Source: Corynespora cassiicola
Taxonomy: Eukaryota > Ascomycota > Dothideomycetes > Pleosporales > Corynesporascaceae
Assembly: GCA_022059125.1 (NCBI GenBank)
Contig: JAEUWY010000005.1
Coordinates: forward strand, 5,890,001-5,954,000
DNA length: 64,000 nt
Reading direction: 5' to 3'
Positions 34,020-45,042 of the stretch are shown piece after piece. The translations under genes were made by a program, and so were the position numbers. How positions within the stretch are numbered: the stretch's first letter is position 1; the number at the start of each line of letters is the position of its first letter. The notes beneath the pieces are model-generated. The model did not search any database. It was not told where the DNA came from and was given only the letters and a program-made list of their open reading frames with translations.

Positions 34020-34559
34020 ATGAAGTACGCCACCGTCGCTGCTCTCTTCACCCTCTTGGCCACCGCCGCCGCCATGCCAGCTAAGAACCTGGCTGTCCGC
34101 GACGACGATATCGACACCCCCGACGCCCCCGAGTGGGACGACGCCATCCCCGATGTCGACACCAACAACGACGGCATCGACGACTCGGACGTCCAGCTCT
34201 GCACTGGCCCCAACTACACCGGTGAATGCGTCGCCATCGAGGTCGCCGACAACCAGTGCCAGCAGCTTCCCCAGCAGTTCCTCAGGAACTTGGGCTCCTT
34301 CAGGCCCGAGGGAGGCGTTCTTTGCAGGCTCACATAGTAAGTTTTCTTTTCCCCCCCTTCCAGTCTTTTGGTTTGATGGGATACTGACTTTGGCGACAGC
34401 ACCGCCGATACTTGCACACCGCATGGCGATGCGTTCGTGTACCCCGACACTGGAGCTCCCGACCTCCACAACTTCGTGGACGCTAACGGTCAGACCGTTG
34501 ATGCTGGTAGCCAGGCTACTAGCTTCGTCTGCCAGGAGTGCGACACCTGCGCCGACTAG
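34020..34559 (+). CDS. Small acidic secreted protein, candidate effector
   Basis: Two exons: 34020-34336 and 34400-34559 (477 nt, 158 aa), with a 63-nt intron. The start MKYATVAALFTLLATAAAMPA is a clear signal peptide, followed by a short propeptide-like stretch with RDDD. The mature part is acidic and has eight cysteines, giving up to four disulfides. The segment DVDTNNDGIDDSD resembles a calcium-binding loop (EF-hand or thrombospondin-3 type). LCTGPNYTGECVAIEV followed by NLGSFRPEGGVLCRL has a look of a beta/gamma-crystallin-like Greek key, but this is tentative. Small, secreted, cysteine-containing and next to a metabolite cluster, it could be an effector or antimicrobial protein. No function can be assigned from sequence. 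Confidence 0.82.
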
Positions 34560-35521
34560 AGTGTCTGCGCGAGGATTTTTGAAGGATGTGTCATGTAAAT
34601 TCGATTATTTGAGAATGCGGACCGGACTTTTTTTTACGGACGTCGTTCCTTTGAGATATTGCGATGGGATCTTTTTCTGTAAATTAAATTGCCTATCGCT
34701 CCTTTGAGAGTAATGGTAATTTTTTCCAAGTCAAAACACATTTGATTATTTTATTAGTGACTTTGTGCGTGTATATTGAATAACTAATATGCAAGCATGT
34801 ATAAATCACAAATAGCTTTGCATTAGCTTGAGCATATACTGTGCGTTATTCAAAGTGTTTGAAACTGTCCTTCTCATTACCGACAGGTTGGGTTGGAGAT
34901 AGCATTTCGATGAAACTCGGTGACATGATGGAATGATACAATGACTGGATAATTGAATATCAATAATTTTGGCAGATATAACCTCTCTGACTAGTTGTAT
35001 TGCGGCGGATGTGTGAGGGACTTGGCGCCCGTAAATCAGTTCTTTGTATATACCACTGGGAATAATAGGCACCTGATGCGCCATCAGTTCCCACATCTCT
35101 TGAATAAACAATCCAAAACAAACAAGGTATGCAGATGCGTTGTCCATATGTTACTGGTCTAGCTGGTGGTGCTGACCATGGCTGGCATGTGAACGTTGGT
35201 TTGAGCGTTTGATAAGATTCTCACTTATGACCTCTTGTCCAATCATACATAGCATTTCAATATGTGGCAGAATATTGATAATTTATCAAGGACATAATTA
35301 TACATATATCCGTGCTATTGACAGGTGAGGGCACCTTTCAGGGAAGCGCCGTGGCGCTTCACGTGACCGCGCGCCATGCCTCGTACCTGCATTCACATAA
35401 TCTCATTCCTTCTCCTTCACGTCACTTCACATCGTCTACCCATGGTTCCTGTCCGAATACCTAAAACTTCCCTTCACCCACGTCCTCAGGCACCTGTGTT
35501 ATCAGCCCATAGCTCTTCCTA
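34560..35521. other. Intergenic region between the secreted protein gene and the 35522 gene
   Basis: About 960 bp, AT-rich up to 35330 and then GC-richer. No gene is supported. A TCACGTGA motif at about 35359-35366 lies in the promoter of the 35522 gene. Confidence 0.5.
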
Positions 35522-36406
35522 ATGGACTCTGACCTCTCACCTTCGCACAAAGAACTACGCCCGCGCTCGCCGCGACCCCGCTCGCCTTCGCCCCCTCAAC
35601 ATGCTGCCCGTGCACGAGAGCCGCCATCTCCCGTACTACTCGCGCAGTCCCTACCTTCAACAGCGACTCTGAATGCCCTGTCCAGGTTGGGGTCCTACGC
35701 GTCCATCGCGTCCATTCCGCTGGAACAGCATCGCCGGAAGCGACAACAAGGCCAAGACCGCGCGTCGAACCAGCAATACGACGATGGCGACAGCTCCGAC
35801 AATAGCTCTGATTACGATGATAATACCCCTACCATAATTGATGAATCCTTCAACCCTATGAGTAGCCAAGGCTCGGATTCGGAATGGATACTGCTATGCG
35901 GCGAAGTGATGACTAAGGAGCGGATCCGGGAGGCCCTGCAATTGAATGATGAGCCACCGCTTGAACAGGCGTATTGGATAGGTAAAGAATTCACGATTGA
36001 AAAATGCGACAAGGGCGATTTGGTGATTGAAGATGAGGATATTCATTCTACAGAGCGAGTCATCGATGGGTATGTAATTTGTTGAGTCCCTTCATTGGCG
36101 ATTGCTCGGCATGTCAGTCAGCAATATCCCCATACACAACGACTTTGAGATGCATTCAATCTCGATTCCCTTCAGAGATACACATTGAAACTTGCAGCAT
36201 TGGTATTTCAATGATGCGCTCGCTGACAATAACTTTTCCATAGGCTCGCATACCAAGTTCGAGACCAAGACGACAAGATCTCCATAGTCAATTACCTCGG
36301 TCGTGTTTTCGATCGTGAGTGGAGTATGGTTGATTGCGATATTTTTGGGATCAAAGGTACTGAGACTGCTATCAAAGGAAAAATCCCGGTTGCTCGACGA
36401 GGATAG
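35522..36406 (+). CDS. Uncharacterised protein
   Basis: Two exons: 35522-36069 and 36244-36406 (711 nt, 236 aa). The intron is 174 nt, longer than most here, so the junction is less certain. I do not recognise the family. The first 110 residues are disordered, with RSPRPRSPSPP-type Ser/Pro/Arg repeats and an acidic run (DDGDSSDNSSDYDDN). The second half looks folded: SEWILLCGEVMTKERIREAL, YWIGKEFTIEKCDKGDLVIEDE and, after the splice, LAYQVRDQDDKISIVNYLGRV, ending IPVARRG. Nothing suggests secretion or a membrane segment. The ATG follows a C/T-rich leader and is the first in the frame. Confidence 0.6.
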
Positions 36407-36568
36407 TCAACTACTCCGAGGATGGGCGATGCCAGGAGGTGGAATGTACGATACAACCAACATTCCTAATAACTTTGATTTGAAAATAAATCTGGCCTAG
36501 TTTATCTATGAGCTTTATGAAGACCCATTAAGCGCATATTGCTTTCTCTGTTGATGGTAAATCTAGCT

Positions 36569-38443
36569 CTATTGCCCCTCAGCAACTAGACCACCCAAGC
36601 CAAAAGAGTCAAGGATAGACTTCCCTTCAAACACCCCGAAATCTTGTTCGCAAATGGTTCCGGGATAGGGCAGTGTTCCATCTTCAAAGTATTTTTGGAT
36701 AGCTTGTATGGCACATTGTCCTGGACTGTATATCACGACATGCTGTTAAGATAGAGTTAGCATACCAATCCCTGAATGCTTATAGCCTGTAAGTCATAGT
36801 TTGCTTACACCAAGTCCGTTGTGCTGGAGCACCACACTTCCCTCCAGGCCTGCGCTCACATTATGCGCACTGACCAAAGGTGTCCTGTTATCCCATGGGC
36901 TCCCAATCAACAAGGCCGGATTCTTCGTCTTTGCTGTGTAGTCTCCCGAATAGATTTCCTTGGCCTTGAACTGCCATTTGGAGCACGGTATATACCCAGA
37001 TGCATAATAACCTCCAAAAAGCTCGGTCGCATTATTGATCTTGTCGAGCTGTGGTGCTATGTCTTCCAATTCTTCGGCGCGGAATTTCGAGTCGCTGCAG
37101 CGGATGCCATATAAAGAATCTATGGCAGTTGATTTCTGGGAAAACCCCGGCTGGGTCAGAGCAGTGAGCTGAGCGCGGTAAATCTGGTAGGCCGTAGCAT
37201 TGCGTTCCAGAATGGAATGCAAATACCCGACGAACGGTGTGGCATAGGACAAAGCTTGCCGGATGCCATCTTCGGTAGCAAGCATGATGTCGCTATAGTA
37301 GACGACATCTAGGGTGGAGTTGCTCCCCAGGACAATCGGCTCTGCTTTGAGTTGCTGGATGAGATTGCGGTATGTGGCGGTGAGGCTCTCAACTGTGGCG
37401 CCTTCGCCCGCAAGTACACATGCAGGGGATCCAGCTTCAATGCATTGCCTGAAAACTTGTTGAAGAGCAATGTCCTGAATGGGTGCAGGGTCAAACTCCC
37501 TAATACATAGAATTAGATAAGGATATGACTTGAAAGTAATGCAGGCTTACCAGCCAGTTGAATATTCATGCGGATTGACTACTCCGTCAAGGACTAGCTT
37601 ATCGATGCGATCAGGGAACATGGCCGCCAGCGTTGTACCCAAAAAGGTTCCGTACGATTGACCTGGAAACAATTAGTCTCAAATAACTCGGATGAAGATA
37701 GAACATAGGTAAGCGTACCGAAGAATCGAAGCATGCCATCTTCGTCCAGTGCATCTACAATCTGCATGACATCTCTCGCCGTAAATGCAGTACCTATTAG
37801 TTCTCCCACATCCGCAGAGGTTTGTTGACACTTTTTTGCATACAACGCCCAGTTCGCCCATGCCTTGCCAAGTGCTGTGTCAGACTCGTCTAATGCTGCA
37901 GGCGTGCTTGTTTCGAATCGCAACTGTTCGATTAGATCATCGAAGCAAGTAAACGGCAATGTTTCCCCTGTGCCCCTGCAAAATTTAGTGTCTAGTCTGC
38001 CCAAAGAAGCTGTTCTATCCGTCTATCTTACCTTGGGTCAAATCCAATAATGTTGTAGTCTTCATTGATCAGACTGTGACATATTAGCTTGGCATCTCAG
38101 TAGCTTCAGGCTCCACTGAATCCTACCTGCGAAAAATCAGTGCAGAGAACTTCATGTCGGTCACTCCTGAGACTCCCGGTCCGCCAGGGTTGATCAAAAT
38201 ACTGCCCTTGGAGGGACTCTTGGTTGCATTGATCTTAATCAAACTCAGGTTCAGGGTACCTCCAGACTCAAGATCAGTGTAATCAAGGGGCACAGCCAAC
38301 TGACCACAATCGGCTGGCAGGCCCCCGGAAACTTCTTCAGTGCAGTTGTTCCAGATAAGAGTTTGTTTGATTGTTTCATTCTGTGAGACCGATAGTACAA
38401 GGACTGCATGTATCTGCAGTACTATCCAGCTTTTTAGTAACAT
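36569..38443 (-). CDS. Secreted alpha/beta-hydrolase, S33 TAP-like peptidase family
   Basis: Six exons: 38443-38127, 38073-38032, 37975-37719, 37662-37551, 37499-36809 and 36742-36569 (1593 nt, 530 aa). Introns are 51-66 nt. The N-terminus LKSWIVLQIHAVLVLSVS is a signal peptide. The fold begins with CGQLAVPLDY and the oxyanion-region INPGGPGVSG, then IIGFDPRGTGET, the nucleophile elbow G206-Q-S208-Y-G, PDRIDKLVLDGV and, near the end, NPALLIGSPWDNRTP and GLGHVVI with the likely catalytic His at the last splice. The family contains tripeptidyl aminopeptidases and prolyl aminopeptidase-like enzymes, usually secreted. Substrate is unknown. It is divergent from a second member of the same family at 39378. 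Confidence 0.88.
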
Positions 38444-39377
38444 TTTGATGGCTTTTTTTGGCTAGAGCTTGTCAGAAAGACGACGGTGAGGCGAGGTGCT
38501 GTAGCCTTGCATTACGTGCAATACTTATATTCAAAAGTACTGCCAAGGTTAGCAACCGCAACAAGGACGTCAATGTTCCTGTTATAAGCAAATTGATTCG
38601 CTCATAGCCATTGAGCATCCCCTTTGTGGTCTCAAGCTCAAGGATTCGTTCATGGGCTTGGCGCTGGAATACTTAAACAAATTTCAAATGACGTTGTCCA
38701 AGGGAGGGCCTTACTTCTGCGAAATGTTTGCATAGCAAGTATATGGTGGCCTCATGGCTAGGCATTGTACAGTCTCTCGGTAGTCCGACGCTTATTCGCC
38801 AAAAGTTGTAGCCTCAACGAGTGCGATCGAGCGACGCGGCTCAAAGCGCTTAACCTTTTTGGGATAAAACAGTGCAGGCGCAAAAACCAGTCTCATCTCC
38901 ACACATGCTGTCTACGGGTAGCCTTACATTAAATCCACGGATCTACCTTGAAGATAAACGCCAAGATCAATCGCAGATCGAATTATAAAAGGCCTATGAC
39001 GTCGTGAGGCTCTCCTCCTAAGACAAATGGGGTGTGTAGAGTGGGTTATGCGCACTGCCAGCCTTGGCGAACGCTGCATTCTGGCTTTGAAAGGCTAAGT
39101 CGCGCTGGAAAAAGAAAATTGACTAAGCTGAAGATGGTTTCAGTGCCTTGGGTGGCTGTACAGCGCTGTTTGGCAGATCGCTAAGGCCCGTGGCTATCCC
39201 AAGCCTGCCAACGCGAGCATTGCAATGCCACTGAGATGTGGTGGCCCAAAAGTGATACAGGCGCTCGTATAAAAGTTTAAAAACTCACTACATATACACA
39301 CCATTCACCTAGTGTCTTTAAGCAAAGCACTTTTTCGTCCATTTTGAGATATCACATTTTCCTAATCATCTTTCTAT
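38444..39377. promoter_or_regulatory. Shared divergent promoter region of two S33 hydrolase genes
   Basis: 934 bp between the two start codons with no gene inside. A TATAAAA box at about 39268-39274 lies 104-110 bp before the plus-strand start. A TATAAG-like element on the minus strand near 38529-38524 lies about 80 bp before the minus-strand start. The paired layout suggests possible co-regulation. Confidence 0.55.
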
Positions 39378-41065
39378 ATGGCCATGCGCCTATCTTACCT
39401 GGTTCACGCTGCACTCGCAGTGACTGCGAAAACAAATCCCATATCCGCTCGCCAGAGCAACGGCACCAATCAAACGACGGTGACAAGCTTCAAAGATGTC
39501 CCCACCACCCAGACCATCGAGTGGATTCCTTGCTTTGAAAACTTTACATGCACGAACCTCGAAGTCCCTCTCGATTATGAGGACAGGTCAGTCGGAACGA
39601 CGAATGTCGCCTTTATCAAATACGATGCACCAAAGCAGCCCGCAAGAGGCGACATCCTATACAATCCTGGCGGCCCTGGTGATTCGGCAGTCGGATTCTT
39701 TCTCCGGCCAGATCATTTTTCGAAACTGCCGATGGTGCTTGGAGACGAATGGAACATCATAGGAATGGATCCTCGCGGGATAAACAACAGCGGACCACAC
39801 CTGGACTGCTTTAAAGGCCTCCCCATCGCTCGCGATGAGTTTGACAGGGCGCATACGGATGTCGATTTCTTAAGTCCACGGTCTGTCGAGGAGTACTTTG
39901 TCAGTACCGGCGGATTTGGCGATTGGTGTTCTGCACAACTCTCGGACGACACCAATTACGCAAACACCCCTGCCATTGCTGGGGACATGCTGCACTATTT
40001 TGAACTGCTTGCTGAAAGCCAGGGTCTTCCCCGTGAGGATGTAGAGGTAAACTACTATGGAGTATCGTATGGAAGTTTACTTGGGGATACCTTCGCCCAG
40101 CTATACCCTGATCGAGTGGGCAAGTTTATTCTCGACGCCAACGTCGATGGAGAGGACTACTATTGGGGCTCCTGGAACTCAAGTCTTCGCCAGTCTGACG
40201 ATGCAGTAAAGGCATTTTTCGAATACTGCTTCGAGGCTGGGCCAAAATGCGCATTCTTCGCAAACGACACCAGCGCCGAGGCCATGCAGGGAAGGCTTGA
40301 CAAGATGATAGCAGACTTGGAAGAGACATCGATCCCCGTCACAGATCCGTACTTTGTTCAGTATCCTGTTGTGGTTACACACTTGACCCTCAAGACTCGT
40401 GTATTGGGGGAAACGTACAACTGGTACAACTGGCCACAGTATGCCTCAGATTTGGCAGAGTTGGAGAAGGGGAATGCAACAATGATGGCTGTTGCTACTC
40501 AGATGGGCCTCCCGGTCACTCTGACGTCAGAACAGTACAGTAGCATTCAACCCCGGATCCTCACTGCCTGTACTGATAGCCATGGCCGATACAATGTCTC
40601 TACTTTAGAGCAGCTGCAAGATCTGTATGCACAAAACAAGGCCATAAGCAAGTATTTTGGTGCGCAATGGACCCAGGTCATTGTCCCACAATGTCGCAAG
40701 CTACGATTTACGCCTCCTGAGCACCAAACCATCAAAGGCAAGTCAATCTTTCCTCTTTAGTCCCATGATCTCTTCGTCTACACCACATAGATACTAACAG
40801 CTTGACAGAATTCAAAAGGGTCCAGACGAGGACGCCGATCCTCTTCGTCAACCCAAGGATTGATCCGGTCAGCTCGGCTCAGGAAAAAATGGCCCAATTC
40901 TTCGAAGGGGCGGTGGTCATGTTGCAGGATTCTGTTGGGCATAGTATTCAGAATGCGGTGTCGAAATGCTCAACGGGCCACGTTACTCACTACCTCGCGA
41001 CTGGTGAGCTTCCTCCACCCGGAACGCTCTGCCCAGTCGACTTGGGCCCTTTTGATATGGTATAA
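39378..41065 (+). CDS. Secreted alpha/beta-hydrolase, S33 TAP-like peptidase family (second copy)
   Basis: Two exons: 39378-40737 and 40809-41065 (1617 nt, 538 aa). The 71-nt intron begins GCAAGT and ends CAG: a GC-AG intron. The only GT donors nearby would break the frame. The signal peptide is MAMRLSYLVHAALAVTA. Motifs are LEVPLDYED, NPGGPGDSAVG (oxyanion region), IIGMDPRGINNSG, the nucleophile elbow G228-V-S230-Y-G, PDRVGKFILDANVDG, PILFVNPRIDPV and QDSVGHS, where the His completes the triad. Several N-glycosylation sequons support secretion. It shares its fold and domain order with the 36569-38443 gene, but the two are clearly diverged and differ in intron number (one versus five). Both probably release short peptides or act on esters outside the cell. 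Confidence 0.9.
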
Positions 41066-42938
41066 ATCTGGCTTTAACAGAAGAGGCAAGGGCGATGCCT
41101 GTAGGTTTTCTAATATGTTTGACTTATGTTTGTAGTCGTCTCATGCGTTTCACCCTTTAGCGTTTTTCTGTCTCTACTTTTCCTTGTGCTTTTGTTTTTG
41201 ACAAGAAATTACTGTGAGAGCGAAATAGAATCGATATGTAATATTTTGGATGCAATCGCAAAAATTTGGCATTTCGAAACGCATGCTTGAAGGGAGCACA
41301 TTGCGCCCAGCTCGAAGCAAAACCATCTGAGTAGGGGATATGGATGCTTGTCGACATCATATACGATCAGGCTGGAGAAGCCTGCATTTACCCGTAGGCC
41401 GTGTCTATACGCGTCTCAGCCACTGATAAAAGACGTGTACTATTGCGAGATTCGGCCAGACCCTGTTCCAGCAACTATCGGTGTGCTGAGTTGTTGCCAT
41501 GCGTCGGCCCAGGCATGCTCGCCAATCTCCATTCGGCCCTCCATCCTGTGAATTAGCACGCCTATTATATGCTCTTCTCGTCGCATTCATCCTTATCGAG
41601 CCCATGGCGCCGATTTCCACGGGAGATGCCGCAGGCTCCAGGACGATCGCCAATAGAAGATTCTTTTTCAGCCTTCGCTCTAGCAGTACACTCGGTTATT
41701 TTCAATCCTAGAGCGGTTGCACATCCCAAGAAGGAACAGCTCTACAATCGGCGGTCTGTCGGCGGTCCAGACGCTGTAACCTACAGAAGCGCTCGACAAC
41801 ACTTCTTTCCACGCGGACTTTGTAGCTCTCATGGATGCGCCTCTCCCACGTGCTGCAGAAACTACAGAAACTGTTTGTTTTCGCATTGCACAGCATGTCG
41901 GACCTGCATTCGACGTTTGGTCAATGAATCGCCCATCCACGTTTCCATGCGGTGCTGCCGCCGCACCGTATGTCGGTACAGGGCCATCCGGCAGCTGCTT
42001 AGGTTGGGCATCCTATCAGCACCCCGGGAGATTACATCAAGACTTGGACGCGCGCTCCACTGCGCATCGGACTTGGCCTTTTGCAGCGGCTTTACGAACT
42101 GGTCGCGCTCGCCGGCAAGCGTCCGGTACCGTATCTGGTGGCCCAACGACACCACGCCGCCCGTGCGTATGGCATCATCGATCCACCAAAACAAAGGAGA
42201 CAGGGGATTCAAGTCCTAACAAGTATAAGCAGAGCATGACGGAGCATGAAGGAGCGGTCCGAGGTGCACATCACATTCGGCACGAACACCGCGTCCCGGC
42301 GGAACGATTGGCGGGGATAAAGAGACGTGGGTACGGACGGTGCCCGGCTGAAACCCCAACCCCATTGTATCCATCCCATCAGGGGTTCGGCGCTCCATCA
42401 GGCGAGCGCGAGCATCGAATTTAGCCACGACGCGAGCAAGCCTCTGCTGCATGCGTGCGACGCCCTGCGAGCCATGGAAAGATAATGCGGGGAAGATGAT
42501 CATGGGGTGAGTGCCCGTCGATGAGAATAGATGCCAAAGGGTCCATGGCATATTGAATGCCACGCCAGAGGGCCGTGGATATATACTCGAGTGCCGGGCC
42601 GCCATGGTAGAATGCCTGACGGCCAAATGCGTAACCCACAACAGCGCGCCCTATTCCTCCTGAACTGTCCTGACTCGCTCCTCCAGGTGAATCGGCTCGC
42701 GCTTGATCGGCCATTGCACACGCCATTTTCAGCAGACGGCATCAGCTCCCCGTGCCGTACTTAAATCTATCAAGCGCCATCTGGATTCCGGGTCCGCTGA
42801 GGCGGGAAGATTCCCCTGGGAGCCGAGACCTCTCTTCTTGCGTGTGGGTCGATCATTGTCGACCCTTTAACACCCTCCAGGCTTGATGGTCACATCCTGT
42901 GCGACTCCAGCGCTGTCGTCGGGACGACTCGAGCCACC
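41066..42938. other. 1.9 kb with no intact gene
   Basis: Left part (41066-41700) has the 3' region of the hydrolase gene and nothing recognisable. The right part (41860-42730) may be a decayed gene on the minus strand (listed separately). The last 200 bp are the promoter of the rhodopsin-like gene. Confidence 0.45.
41862..42726 (-). pseudogene. Possible decayed coding sequence, family not recognised
   Basis: Minus-strand open pieces in two frames look more protein-like than chance: 42726-42421 gives GRAVVGYAFGRQAFYHGG and ALWRGIQYAMDPL, and a second frame from about 42500 to 41990 gives ARMQQRLARVVAKFDARARL and DAIRTGGVVSLGHQIRYRTL. They are joined by apparent frame changes and stops, and no set of introns makes one clean frame. 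I cannot name a family. The region may equally be non-coding GC-rich DNA. Confidence 0.25.
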
Positions 42939-44154
42939 ATGGCAGTTCACGAAAAGCTGTCGCTTGTAATTGCCTTTGCTCTGACTAGTATATCCACCAT
43001 CGTCGTGGCGCTAAGGTACGTTCCATGCCTCGTGCGTGCCTCTAACCACTGACAGGCGCCAGGTTCTACAGTCGCTACTTTCTAGTTCGCAAACTCAGCG
43101 CCCCTGACTGGGTGATGCTACTTGGGCTGGTAAATATTGATACACAGTCGCGCCTGAAGATATGCGCCATGCTAATGTTGTATTCTAGATTGCGTCATGG
43201 GCCTCCGTCGTAGTCAACTATTATCAGATCCAATTCATGGACTACAGTCACGTCACCGTCAGACTCGAGCCCCAAGTCCGTCGATACAGCTACTGACTGC
43301 GTGCACAGAGCAAAGAGACCTTTGAACCAGTGGCCGTGGGTTCCTTGCTAACCTTTTGGCTTTACCGACTCCACTACATCCTCGCCCTCTGCCTGATCAA
43401 AACCTCCATCCTCCTCTTCTACAAATACGTCGCCGCCTCGCAAAAGGCATTCCACCGCATCGTTCAAACGATGCTCTGGGTCGTCATCCTCGCCAGCTTC
43501 TCCATGCTCATGGCCGCCGCCTTCCAATGCTGGCCTGTCTCGGACGCATGGTCCTTTGAGGTCTTCTGGAATGGCTTCTACGGCATCTACGCGACGCAGT
43601 GCTACAACCCGACCAACTTCTGGCTGTTCAACGCCGGCTTCAACATCGCAACCGATGCCTTCATATGGCTGCTGCCCATCCCCTTCTTCCTGAACCTGCG
43701 CACCATGCCCGCCAAGCGCCGCCTCGAGCTCATCGGCATCTTCTCCATTGGCATGTTCGCCATCGTCGCCTCGTGTCTGCGCCTCTGGATCCTAGTCATG
43801 TGGCTCTCGAGCTGGGAGAAGCAGGGCGAGCACACGGCCAACCTGCTCATCTGGAGCCAGGTCGAGCAGAATGCCGGCATCATCTCTGCGTCGATACCCT
43901 TCTTGCGTCCGCTGGTGCGCAAGTGGCTCGCGGCGGGCGGACGCGGCCGCGAGCAGCCTCCCCAAAGCCCCGGCCCGGTGGCGAAGCTCATCGCGCCGCA
44001 GTATACGCCCGAGGGGCCCGTGGTGAGGACGCCTATTATTCCGTCGCCGTCGCCCACGCTTGGTTCGTCGAATTCGCCGTTCAAGGTTCCGTCGTCGCCG
44101 CTTGTGCCAATTCAACCCGTCAAGTATGGCATTTCGGGTATTATGGAGGTGTGA
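42939..44154 (+). CDS. Rhodopsin-domain (PTH11-like) integral membrane protein
   Basis: Four exons: 42939-43015, 43063-43129, 43189-43257 and 43309-44154 (1059 nt, 352 aa). For intron 3 the donor at 43258 gives a normal 51-nt intron; an alternative donor at 43276 would leave only 33 nt, too short for most fungal introns. Seven hydrophobic helices can be traced: LVIAFALTSISTIVVAL, DWVMLLGLIASWASVVV, LLTFWLYRLHYILALCL, MLWVVILASFSMLMAAAF, NIATDAFIWLLPIPFFL, LIGIFSIGMFAIVASCLRLWI and NAGIISASIPFLRPLV. Family marks include KTSILLFYKYV, FQCWPVSDAW and CYN between helices. This large Pezizomycotina family includes the PTH11-type receptors, but most members have no known ligand. The cytoplasmic tail is Pro/Ser-rich. 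Confidence 0.85.
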
Positions 44155-45042
44155 AGCGGGCTTCGTGATTAAGTGCATGGCCAATATCATATGCCTGGTG
44201 CAAACACCATAATGGGTTGGAAATCATTCGACAATTACAGATGTTGAGCAGCTCTGTGGCGAAATCGCGAGTCGAGAATCCCTCTACATCCATACGCTTG
44301 GGCTGAAAACAATATGGGTCCGGGAGCCTTCAAAAGACAGCTCGTATGCCCTGTTCAATGGCAAGCGCCTGCCAAATTTCAGGTGTGTAGGCTTTTTGCG
44401 GGGGACATCGCAACGAACCTACTGAACAACCTCGTCCCACCTTGACATGAGCGACGAAATGCCATTACACTGGAATTGATGCCCCAACCTGTCTATCCAG
44501 ACTGCGAAGAGGGCGCGAACGGAAGAAAAGGCCCGGAGCTTTTCTACCATGGTTCGTGTATATGCAAGAGCGGGACTACCCACCACTCCCTAAAGCATAA
44601 TTTGTCGACATCATTATCGGGGAAAACGTTTGCCACCACCTACCAAGGGGATGGGTTCATGGAGATGGCCAATTATCATGAGTGGATCTCTTTTTAAAGA
44701 CCTCGGGGCAGATTCTTCAAAGGCCACTAGTATTCAAGCAGGGAAACGCCATGTGGCGCAACTTTGGCAACGGTGCATGTGTCATGTATGATAAATATGT
44801 AACGAAACGGATAAACAAAAAGACATTTACTACCTATGAACATTGATGACTTTGAAAAGCGGACTAAAGGGGGGTTTTCCCCCTCCAACGTTCACGAATA
44901 TGTACAACCCATCTCCTCTACGATGCTCCGACGTATATGTACCCGCCAAGACAGGACAATCACCGAGTTATCCGTCCCGCGGTGTTTGATACAAATCTTG
45001 CGTCATTGGTCCATTTTTCCCTCATGCGCCCCGCCTGTTCCT
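44155..45042. other. Intergenic region, convergent 3' ends
   Basis: About 890 bp between the ends of the rhodopsin-like gene and the epimerase gene. Only short open frames occur. No gene is supported. Confidence 0.5.

Noticed and set aside
41569..42424. Two long plus-strand frames (216 and 197 codons)
   Set aside because: High-GC frames rich in Arg, Ser and Cys with no domain. The minus strand looks slightly more protein-like, and neither is convincing.
43276..43308. 33-nt alternative third intron in the rhodopsin-like gene
   Set aside because: Too short for a typical fungal spliceosomal intron. The donor at 43258 gives 51 nt in the same phase with a CTGAC branch site.
43599..44168. Plus-strand frame of 189 codons overlapping the rhodopsin-like gene
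   Set aside because: Off-frame, rich in His/Arg/Ala, while the main frame gives seven hydrophobic helices.
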